From Rhodosorus marinus (Eukaryota > Rhodophyta > Stylonematophyceae > Stylonematales > Stylonemataceae), in NCBI GenBank assembly GCA_029953675.1, contig JAMWBK010000006.1, positions 372,001-436,000 on the forward strand: a stretch of DNA of 64,000 nt. The letters are read 5' to 3'. Shown in pieces: positions 34,911 through 44,297 of the stretch. Within the stretch, counting starts at the first letter, position 1. The number at the start of each line of letters is the position of its first letter. Both the position numbers and the translations under genes were made by a program. The notes under the pieces were generated by a model. It had not been told where the DNA came from. It did no database searches and worked only from the letters and a program-made list of their open reading frames with translations.

Positions 34911-35369
34911 TCTTTTCACTGGTCAAGCAATCATCGCTAACGGAGAAGAGTGGTCCTCTGGGAGGGTTCTCTCCTCCCGAATTCCCGAATCTCGATCAGT
35001 GAAAAGACTGTGGAGAGTTTCCTCTGTGAATGGCCCACTTGAAACCCCTGAAAGGGTTGTGCGTTGACTCGCCCGCGAGACACACCGCATTGAGGCTCCT
35101 CAATAGTGGTGGCATCTAGGGCAGACCTGGTCCTGCTTTCCATCATTCCCAAAGCACCATCGTTGACGAATCTAGAATGTCAAAAGATGCGAAGGAGTCG
35201 TACTGGGCAAGCAATCTGCCTGGCCCTAAAGCTCTGCTCAACTTCTAATCGCGTCATCCTTAGCGGACGACTGAAGAGCTCTCTGAGGCTGGTTTAGGGC
35301 TCGGCAGTGCCATCGTCCTAGCCACTAGAGTTGTCCAGTGGCCGAACACGCTCGGACCGTGAGACTAAA

Positions 35370-36890
35370 AATACTTTTCTATTCTATTTTGGGTGTTACC
35401 TTGAGAGCTCTGAAGAGCTGGGTTCGAATTGGGAACTCCTTTGAGGTTCTTTCGATTAAATTGAAGCCTGAGAAAGCTAATGAAGTTGATGAGCAAGGCT
35501 AAGAAGGTCCCGTCAAGTTCCAGAGGAATGCCTGTACACCGAAGGTCAAAGCCCAAACGGGTCGACTACTACTCGGAACTGACTCGAACGCAGACAAAAA
35601 ATAACACGACCTCCTTTCTGTTAATGATAGAAGCTCGATAAAGGAGAGAAACTTAGCGCTGATGAAAACTCCAAGGAATGGCAATCAATCCCTCACAGAA
35701 AAACATATGCGGACACCGGGGTCTTGTACTCGTTGAGGGATGTCTGAGCTAATTAGAGTGCAGGGCAATAATCGTGTTCTTCAAATCCAGCAAAGGGCTG
35801 TAGAGCGTAGAAAACTGACGCGCCAACTCGTCGTTTAGAAGAATTCCTGAAATAGTCAGCCACCCTCACAAGCTCCGTACGCTTCGACCTGGGCGGTAAG
35901 TGCCCATCGACAAATGAGATGTGTTCAACATGGAGAGGGTTTGGTTTTGGTTGGTACTGAGGAGTGCCAAGAGAATGAATGATCATGGTGGGTAGGGCTT
36001 CCAGCCTTTACAAGAACCCAAACTACACAGTCATCGATAAGCCACGCCTAAAAGAACGCGGGTTATTTCCACTTGCCAGACGATTTTCGGCTCAAACACT
36101 CCCACAGATGTTCTAAGGATCTCTCTGCAGTCGCTCCCTCTACTTGTCGGCCTTTTTCTTGCATGCGAATTCGCGCGACTCCCGAATTCGTTCGTCACGG
36201 AACAACGGTGGGGAATTGAATCGCCTTGAACAAGAAGATAATTAAATGAGTGCTTGTCTGGGGTGTTAAAAAGTGCTCTCTAATCACTGTCATTATGCCA
36301 ACCACCCCGCCTAGAAGAGCTCTGACCAACTCAAGGCGCTTTCCCCGCCCAGTTTAGTTTCTTTCTTGGCGGCGGTTGTCAAAAAATGAAAACACCTTTT
36401 TCCACCCTATGTTTGGGACTTTGAAGCGGACCGCGCCAAGCTGGGTTCGACTGGAGAACTTGTTCGAGCTTCTTTCGATTAGATAGAAGCCTGAGAAATA
36501 AGCTGATAAAGTTAATAGAGAGCGGGGCTAAGGAGAATCCGTCAAATCCAGGAATACCCGTACAACGAAAGTCAAAAGCGCCAGTTTTGGGAGTCGCCCA
36601 GTCCTCCGAGCTGACTCGAGCAAGAGCCAAAAATAACACGCATTCCTTCTTTCAATTGGATGATAGATATTTAAGAAAAACCTTCCATGTTTCCCATAGA
36701 CTCTTTGCCGTTGAAAGGCCTTTTGGAAGAGCCATCAGACTCATAAGCTCCGCACACATCGACCTGGTCGATGTGACGACCAGGTCGATGTGACTATCGA
36801 CTAGTGAGATATGCTCAATCAACGCGGAGAGGGTTTGGTGTTGTCGGCACTGAGGAGTACTGAACGAAGCATAAAAAGACTTTGGATGTG
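35370..36890. repeat. Older internal duplication inside unit A (also in unit B)
   Basis: Segment about 35376-35990 resembles about 36395-36890 over several blocks: GCTGGGTTCGA..., TTCTTTCGATTA...AAGCCTGAGAAA, CTGACTCGA, CTCATAAGCTCCG and GAGAGGGTTTGG. Similarity is patchy, so this copy event is much older than the 4.1-kb duplication. The same pair appears at about 39480-40095 and 40500-40980. Confidence 0.7.
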
Positions 36891-37135
36891 CCGGAATTGA
36901 GAGCAGAGGTCAAGAGAAAGATCAAAAGTCTGATTAGAAACACCACGTCGGTTGATACGGACTCTTGCCTGGAATAAGAAACAAAAAAAAAGGTATTGAA
37001 GGGCATTCTGGAGAGGCTAGGGATCGAGCCAGTTACCTAACGAGGATCGAAGAGGTGGTAAAGCAGAGGACAACTGCATGTGAAGCAAAAAATTTGAGAT
37101 CGAGAGGGATACGTAGAGAGAGGGAGGGCGGCAGG

Positions 37136-38559
37136 ATGGTTATTAAGGTAGGAATGTTGGGTGTGGGCATGATTTCGCCGATTATTGGTGACGCACTTGA
37201 AGATGCACCGAATGCTGAGTTGGTGGCGGTTGGGAGCCGGACGCTAGCGAGAGCTGAGAAGTTCATTCTGAGATACACGACTGCGAAGGCTTATGGGAGT
37301 TACGATGCGGTACTGGATGATGCGGACGTTGACATTGTTTATCTTCCTCTCCCGACGTCGTTGTGTTATGAGTGGACGATGAAATGCGCTGAGAAGAATA
37401 AACACGTGCTGGTGGACAAGCCGCTACCACCAGCGGATCAGCTTAAGGAGATGATCGAAGTATGCAGAAGCAAAGGATTGGTCATCATGGATGGTACACA
37501 CTTTGTACACTCGTCTCGCATGCAAAGAATCGTCGAAGCAGCGCGGAGCGGAGAAATCGGAAAGCTGAGAAGGGTGAACTGCTGCTTTAGATGGCACATG
37601 CCCGTGGACAATATTAGGTAAGTGCTTTAGTCAGAACCAGTCAGAAACTGTCAAAAAACTTGTTCGCTCGCTATCTCTCCCGCGCGTCGATCAACGGAAG
37701 CCCGCCTGACCAGATTTGCAGAACTAGGACAGATTAAGGTCATTCCAGTCTGTGCTTGAGTCTTTGCTAGAGTTCTTAGGACTCTTTATTATTGTCTTGG
37801 TGCCAAGAGAGAAGAATCTCATTTCCTATCTAACCGCCTCTCTCTGTACGCGTATATGCATAGGTTTAAGACAGAATTGGAACCTTTTGGTGCGCTGGGT
37901 GACCTAGGCTGGTACTGTATTAAGTTTGGCCTATCAGTTTGTGGATTCGAGAACAAAGTCATCAAAGTACATGCCGATTCTGTACGGCACCCGGAAACCA
38001 AGAGCATAACAGCTGCGGTCTGCTCGGTGTTCTTCGAAGACGGGAAGTCCATGATGTTCGACTGCGAGTTCAACGGAGCTGGCGCAACTTACTGGGGGGA
38101 GGTCATAGGTGGTACAGGTAGCATGTACGTTGAAGACTTTGTTCTTCCGTACAAGGGATCAACAGCAGTGTGCAAGAAAGAAGAACTTAGCCCTGATCTT
38201 CCTGTAAGTGACACTCCTGGCTTGAACTACATCGAGCCTTTTCAAGCTGACGTACATTCTTGAATTTGGTTTTCTGTCTCTTCTCGCAGTATTACAAGTC
38301 GAAGAACCTGAAAATAACAGAGGAGGGTAACTTTCAGGAGATATTCCCACCTGCGACAGAGAAAATTGTTGTCACCAACACACACGGGCTTTCCCAATGT
38401 GCACTCATGTTTGAGGATTTCAGGGAAGCGATGGAAGACCCGGAGAAGGCAGATAGATGGGCGATGGAAGCACTCGCAACGCAGACAGTCCTTGATACTC
38501 TCTATGAAGAGACGAAGCGCGACAGTGCTTGGTCTGACCACGCAAACAGTTCTTATTGA
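37136..38559 (+). CDS. Gfo/Idh/MocA-family NAD(P)-dependent oxidoreductase, copy A
   Basis: Three exons, 37136-37617, 37864-38203 and 38290-38559, with introns of 246 and 86 bases; 363 aa, standard for the family. The Rossmann N-terminus reads MVIKVGMLGVGMISPIIG; then VDIVYLPLPTSLCYEW, the catalytic-lysine block NKHVLVDKPL, and the substrate domain FGALGDLGWYCIKFGLSV, FDCEFNGAGATYWGEVIG and a helical C-terminus ending in HANSSY. The 'GDLGWY' and 'VDKPLP' signatures are those of sugar/dihydrodiol dehydrogenases. Substrate is unknown. The start is the ATG after the GGGCGGCAGG leader; an open frame runs 57 codons upstream but has no ATG. Copy B differs at three residues. Confidence 0.92.
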
Positions 38560-38839
38560 GAAAGGGCGGCAGAGGTGGTCGCGGTTCACTCCAACTCCAT
38601 TTTTGTACCAGGTGGAATCACTTGAACTGTGCAACGCGTGCAAATACCCAATGCAAAAGTAAAGAGGGATGGCGCCCTCGTCGACGAGAGCATAGACGCG
38701 GATGACGTCTTTTTTGGAGCTCATACGTGAGTATGCTCTTTGCTGGGAACGGGCAGGACCGTAATTGCCGCTTGCCTGTCCCGCGCCAATGATTCCGAAA
38801 AAGTGTCCTGGTGACCTTTAGGCAACGACTCCGGCTCAC

Positions 38840-39017
38840 CTAAAAAATCCAATTAAGAGCTAGTTTCCCATCCCATGATCTTCCCCCCAAAGCAAACTGT
38901 TCCTCTTCAAGCGGAGGATCTTCTGGAACGAGGCAGCGGCGAAACATGGGCCTGAGAGCATCGGGCAAGCAGTACGTCGTGGCCTTGTTCGGTGGGAGAA
39001 AAACACGCTTCTCCAGC
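38840..39017 (-). pseudogene. eIF3d C-terminus-like remnant in unit A
   Basis: Same sequence as the 42926-43103 remnant in unit B: an open minus frame reading CLVPEDPPLEEEQ, close to [12 protein letters not shown] at the end of the intact eIF3d gene, then non-homologous sequence. It is cut by the unit junction. Confidence 0.45.
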
Positions 39018-40860
39018 TCTTTTCACTGGTCAAGCAATCATCGCTAACGGAGAAGAGTGGTCCTCTGGGAGGGTTCTCTCCTCCCGAATTCCCGAATCTC
39101 GATCAGTGAAAAGACTGTGGAGAGTTTCCTCTGTGAACGGCCCACTTGAAACCCCTGAAAGGGTTGTGCGTTGACTCGCCCGCGAGACACACCGCATTGA
39201 GGCTCCTCAATAGTGGTGGCATCTAGGGCAGACCTGGTCCTGCTTTCCATCATTCCCAAAGCACCATCGTTGACGAATCTAGAATGTCAAAAGATGCGAA
39301 GGAGTCGTACTGGGCAAGCAATCTGCCTGGCCCTAAAGCTCTGCTCAACTTCTAATCGCGTCATCCTTAGCGGACGACTGAAGAGCTCTCTGAGGCTGGT
39401 TTAGGGCTCGGTAGTGCCATCGTCCTAGCCACTAGCGTTGTCCAGTTGCCGAACACGCTCGGACCGTGAGACTAAAAATACTTTTCTATTCTATTTTGGG
39501 TGTTACCTTGAGAGCTCTGAAGAGCTGGGTTCGAATTGGGAACTCCTTTGAGGTTCTTTCGATTAAATTGAAGCCTGAGAAAGCTAATGAAGTTGATGAG
39601 CAAGGCTAAGAAGGTCCCGTCAAGTTCCAGAGGAATGCCTGTACACCGAAGGTCAAAGCCCAAACGGGTCGACTACTACTCGGAACTGACTCGAACGCAG
39701 ACAAAAATCACACGACCTCCTTTCTGTTAATGATAGAAGCTCGATAAAGGAGAGAAACTTAGCGCTGATGAAAACTCCAAGGAATGGCAATCAATCCCCC
39801 ACAGAAAAACATATGCGGACACCGGGGTCTTGTACTCGTTGAGGGATGTATGAGCTGATTAGAGTGCAGGGCAATAATCGTGTTCTTCAAATCCAGCAAA
39901 GGGCTGTAGAGCGTAGAAAACTGACGCGCCAACTCGTCGTTTAGAAGAATTCCTGAAATAGTCAGCCACCCTCACAAGCTCCGTACGCTTCGACCTGGGC
40001 GGTAAGTGCCCATCGACAAATGAGATGTGTTCAACATGGAGAGGGTTTGGTTTTGGTTGGTACTGAGGAGTGCCAAGAGAATGAATGATCATGGTGGGTA
40101 GGGCTTCCAGCCTTTACAAGAACCCAAACTACACAGTCATCGATAAGCCACGCCTAAAAGAACGCGGGTTATTTCCACTTGCCAGACGATTTTCGGCTCA
40201 AACGCTCCCACAGATGTTCTAAGGATCTCTCTGCAGTCGCTCCCTCTACTTGTCGGCCTTTTTCTTGCATGCGAATTCGCGCGACTCCCGAATTCGTTCG
40301 TCACGGAACAACGGTGGGGAATTGAATCGCCTTGAACAAGAAGATAATTAAATGAGTGCATGTCTGGGGTGTTAAAAAGTGCTCTCTAATCACTGTCATT
40401 ATGCCAACCACCCCGCCTAGAAGAGCTCTGACCAACTCAAGGCGCTTTCCCCGCCCAGTTTAGTTTCTTTCTGGGCGGCGGTTGTCAAAAAATGAAAACA
40501 CCTTTTTCCACCCTATGTTTGGGACTTTGAAGCGGACCGCGCCAAGCTGGGTTCGACTGGAGAACTTGTTCGAGCTTCTTTCGATTAGATAGAAGCCTGA
40601 GAAATAAGCTGATAAAGTTAATAGAGAGCGGGGCTAAGGAGAATCCGTCAAATCCAGGAATGCCCGTACAACGAAAGTCAAAAGCGCCAATTTTGGGAGT
40701 CGCCCAGTCCTCTGAGCTGACTCGAGCAAGAGCCAAAAATAACACGCATTTCTTCTTTCAATTGGATGATAGATATTTAAGAAAAACCTTCCATGTTTCC
40801 CATAGACTCTTTGCCGTTGAAAGGCCTTTTGGAAGAGCCATCAGACTCATAAGCTCCGTA

Positions 40861-40881
40861 CACATCGACCTGGTCGATGTG
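40861..40881. repeat. 21-base palindrome CACATCGACC-N-GGTCGATGTG
   Basis: A near-perfect inverted repeat in the leader of the dehydrogenase gene of unit B. In unit A (36755-36775) it is followed by a 17-base insertion that partly repeats the palindrome. Confidence 0.8.
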
Positions 40882-41224
40882 ACTATCGACTAGTGAGATA
40901 TGCTCAATCAACGCGGAGAGGGTTTGGTGTTGTCGGCACTGAGGAGTACTGAACGAAGCATAAAAAGACTTTGGATGTGCCGGAATTGAGAGCAGAGGTC
41001 AAGAGAAAGATCAAAAGTCTGATTAGAAACACCACGTCGGTTGATACGGACTCTTGCCTGGAATAAGAAACAAAAAAAAAGGTATTGAAGGGCATTCTGG
41101 AGAGGCTAGGGATCGAGCCAGTTACCTAACGAGGATCGAAGAGGTGGTAAAGCAGAGGACAACTGCATGTGAAGCAAAAAATTTGAGATCGAGAGGGATA
41201 CGTAGAGAGAGGGAGGGCGGCAGG

Positions 41225-42648
41225 ATGGTTATTAAGGTAGGAATGTTGGGTGTGGGCATGATTTCGCCGATTATTGGTGACGCACTTGAAGATGCACCGA
41301 ATGCTGAGTTGGTGGCGGTTGGGAGCCGGACGCTAGCGAGAGCTGAGAAGTTCATTCTGAGATACACGACTGCGAAGGCTTATGGGAGTTACGATGCGGT
41401 ACTGGATGATGCGGACGTTGACATTGTTTATCTTCCTCTCCCGACGTCGTTGTGTTATGAGTGGACGATGAAATGCGCTGAGAAGAATAAACACGTGCTG
41501 GTGGACAAGCCGCTACCACCAGCGGATCAGCTTAAGGAGATGATCGAAGTATGCAGAAGCAAAGGATTGGTCATCATGGATGGTACACACTTTGTACACT
41601 CGTCTCGCATGCAAAGAATCGTCGAAGCAGCGCGGAGCGGAGAAATCGGAAAGCTGAGAAGGGTGAACTGCTGCTGTAGATGGCACATGCCCGTGGACAA
41701 TATTAGGTAAGTGCTTTAGTCAGAACCAGTCAGAAACTGTCAAAAAACTTGTTCGCTCGCTATCTCTCCCGCGCGTCGATCAACGGAAGCCCGCCTGACC
41801 AGATTTGCAGAACTAGGACAGATTAAGGTCATTCCAGTCTGTGCTTGAGTCTTTGCTAGAGTTCTTAGGACTCTTTATTATTGTCTTGGTGCCAAGAGAG
41901 AAGAATCTCATTTCCTATCTAACCGCCTCTCTCTGTACGCGTATATGCATAGGTTTAAGACAGAATTGGAACCTTTTGGTGCGCTGGGTGACCTAGGCTG
42001 GTACTGTATTAAGTTTGGCCTATCAGTTTGTGGATTCGAGAACAAAGTCATCAAAGTACATGCCGATTCTGTACGGCACCCGGAAACCAAGAGCATAACA
42101 GCTGCGGTCTGCTCGGTGTTCTTCGAAGACGGGAAGTCCATGATGTTCGACTGCGAGTTCAACGGAGCTGGCGCAAATTACTGGGGGGAGGTCATAGGTG
42201 GTACAGGTAGCATGTACGTTGAAGACTTTGTTCTTCCGTACAAGGGATCAACAGCAGTGTGCAAGAAAGAAGAACTTAGCCCTGACTTTCCTGTAAGTGA
42301 CACTCCTGGCTTGAACTACATCGAGCCTTTTCAAGCTGACGTACATTCTTGAATTTGGTTTTCTGTCTCTTCTCGCAGTATTACAAGTCGAAGAACCTGA
42401 AAATAACAGAGGAGGGTAACTTTCAGGAGATATTCCCACCTGCGACAGAGAAAATTGTTGTCACCAACACACACGGGCTTTCCCAATGTGCACTCATGTT
42501 TGAGGATTTCAGGGAAGCGATGGAAGACCCGGAGAAGGCAGATAGATGGGCGATGGAAGCACTCGCAACGCAGACAGTCCTTGATACTCTCTATGAAGAG
42601 ACGAAGCGCGACAGTGCTTGGTCTGACCACGCAAACAGTTCTTATTGA
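41225..42648 (+). CDS. Gfo/Idh/MocA-family NAD(P)-dependent oxidoreductase, copy B
   Basis: Exons 41225-41706, 41953-42292 and 42379-42648; 363 aa, same splice sites as copy A. Three residue changes against copy A: Phe to Cys in the VNCCFRWHM block (here CCCRW), Thr to Asn in the FNGAGATYWG block, and Leu to Phe in SPDLP just before the last intron. All catalytic-domain motifs are intact, so both copies look functional. The leader is likewise duplicated, so the copies should share their proximal promoter except for the 17-base difference. Confidence 0.92.
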
Positions 42649-42925
42649 GAAAGGGCGGCAGAGGTGGTCGCGGTTCACTCCAACTCCATTTTTGTACCAG
42701 GTGGAATCTCTTGAACTGTGCAACGCGTGCAAATACCCAATGCAAAAGTAAAGAGGGATGGCGCCCTCGTCGACGAGAGCATAGACGCGGATGACGTCTT
42801 TGGAGCTCATACGTGAGTATGCTCTTTGCTGGGAACGGGCAGGACCGTAATTGCCGCTTGCCTGTCCCGCGCCAATGATTCCGAAAAAGTGTCCTGGTGA
42901 CCTTTAGGCAACGACTCCAGCTCAC

Positions 42926-43180
42926 CTAAAAAATCCAATTAAGAGCTAGTTTCCCATCCCATGATCTTCCCCCAAAAGCAAACTGTTCCTCTTCAAGCGG
43001 AGGATCTTCTGGAACGAGGCAGCGGCGAAACGTGGGCCTGAGAGCATCGGGCAAGCAGTACGTCGTGGCCTTGTTCGGTGGGAGAAAAACACGCTTCTCC
43101 AGCTCAACAAGGATCGTCAATAAAAGATTTCCGCAGCCATGCCTAGCTTGACTTGTACAAATGTCCAGAGCTTTCCACAA
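42926..43180 (-). pseudogene. eIF3d C-terminus-like remnant in and just beyond unit B
   Basis: The minus frame reads WKALDIC, then KRVFLPPNKATTYC, then CLVPEDPPLEEEQ, stepwise similar to the end of intact eIF3d ([34 protein letters not shown]). Spacing is disrupted by insertions and the upstream part is lost. It crosses the right border of unit B at 43103, showing that the source DNA continued past the duplicated block. Confidence 0.5.
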
Positions 43181-43383
43181 TGAAAGGTTGGAGCCTACGA
43201 GAACGCCCTTCTGTCCAGGGGAGACTTGCCATGTGCTCTGCAGACGACGCCATTTCTTCAGTCGGCGAGAACCGAAGCGCTTGCGAACCCAACCAGGTTT
43301 TAGGCCGTTGAGGTCGCTGAGAATTCCTCACTTTCCTCTGTGCAGTATTCATAAGACGTCCCCAAGCTGAACGTACCAGAGGA

Positions 43384-43690
43384 CTACCAGGAGTGGTCGC
43401 GGGCGAAAGTGGCGGAGATATGAAATTTGGCAAAACTATAGGATCTCGACCCCCGTGTACGTGCACAAGGGGCTTGTGCATGTTTAGCCTCTGGTTTGAT
43501 ATCTCGACGAGGAGGTTTAGTGGGCATCTCTGCGCCCTCAATCTTCAAATCGAGGCTCTGCGCTTCCTCAAACGTGGTTACATTTCGAAAATATATATCT
43601 TTCTTAATGTGGGGCTCCATCTCCTCCACGAGTGGTCATCCAGTAAACGTTTTCTTGCTGGAATAATACCATTGTATTCCAAATAGTACA
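43384..43690 (-). mobile_element. Possible LTR-retrotransposon gag fragment
   Basis: The minus frame reads VEEMEPHIKKDIYFRNVTTF then EEAQSLDLKIEG, which has the cadence of the retrotransposon gag motif 'G(L)xPxIRKEVxxxxPxTLEEAxxxA'. Short, without LTRs or pol nearby, and decayed. Confidence 0.4.
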
Positions 43691-43771
43691 CACCGCTCAT
43701 GCTTCGTGCAAACTGACCAAAGACATATGCACAAAATAGATCGTTTGTTTGTATATAGGCGTACTCATCCA

Positions 43772-44018
43772 AGCATGAAAGACTTTGGATTGGCCGGAAG
43801 TAAGAACGGAGGTCAAGAGAAAGAACACAGGTCTGATTAGAAAGACCGCGTCGACTATGAGGAGATCATCCCGCCTACAAGAGAGAATGTATTTGTCACG
43901 AACAAATTCGGGCTTTCCCAACTGCACGCTTTTGTTTGAGGATTTCAGGGAAGCGATGGAAGATCCAGGGAAAAGCGGATGGATGAGCGAAGGAAGCCCT
44001 GGCCGGCGCAACCAGTGA
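43772..44018 (+). pseudogene. Truncated third copy of the dehydrogenase locus
   Basis: The left part (about 43772-43855) matches the sequence just upstream of the dehydrogenase genes (AAAGACTTTGGAT...AGAGAAAGA...GTCTGATTAGAAA). It is fused directly to a stretch matching exon 3 (GGGCTTTCCCAA, TTTGAGGATTTCAGGGAAGC, GATGGAAGA). Exons 1 and 2 and both introns are missing, the frame is shifted before FEDFREAMEDP, and a stop follows 23 codons later. It is more diverged than the A/B pair. Confidence 0.75.
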
Positions 44019-44297
44019 ATTGAAGCGGGATGATGTTCGGCCCCTCGTACTCGAACGCGCTGTGATCGTCGAAGCTAGTAGGTTCCAAACGTATTGAATG
44101 TGGAGAAGTGAACTAAGCAAAAGCCTGCCCGAAGTGCGTACTCGTGTATGCAGTCTTCGGAGCTGTTCATGTCCGAGGATTCCAATCGCAAGCAACCCGA
44201 ACGCGTTGCTGCCTTCTGTCTGTCCTGCACCGACTGTTCCGAAAATATGCTTTTATACAACGACTCCGGCTCATCACAACCAAAAAAAAGAAATAAC

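Larger units (their letters stand above)
34911..39017 (+). repeat. Tandem 4.1-kb duplication, unit A
   Basis: Begins TCTTTTCACTGGTCAAGC and ends at the TCTCCAGC just before unit B begins. Contains a 2.2-kb non-coding leader, one dehydrogenase gene (37136-38559) and an eIF3d-like remnant at its right end. Compared with unit B it has a 17-base insertion at 36776-36792, a one-base difference near 35600 and three extra T near 38713; otherwise only scattered substitutions. Confidence 0.93.
38560..41224. other. Intergenic region: 3' end of unit A plus leader of unit B
   Basis: The A/B junction lies at 39017/39018. The first part contains the eIF3d-like remnant; the rest repeats the non-coding leader of unit A, including its palindrome at 40861-40881. 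No additional gene is called. Confidence 0.6.
39018..43103 (+). repeat. Tandem 4.1-kb duplication, unit B
   Basis: Second head-to-tail copy. It starts with the same TCTTTTCACTGG and ends at TCTCCAGC before AACAAGGATCG, the sequence that continues beyond the duplicated block. The junction shares only a TC with the left border of unit A, that is, microhomology. Confidence 0.93.
42649..44297. other. Mosaic of gene and element remnants
   Basis: Between unit B's dehydrogenase and eIF3d lie, in order, an eIF3d-like remnant (about 42926-43180), a gag-like fragment (about 43400-43690) and a truncated dehydrogenase relic (about 43772-44018). Each is listed separately. No intact gene is present. Confidence 0.6.

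Noticed and set aside
34735-35067. Plus frame containing IIANGEEWSSGRVLSSRIPE, which recalls the cytochrome P450 'DGEEWKRHRRLLSPAF' region
   Set aside because: Only a few residues agree and no heme-binding or ExxR motif follows.
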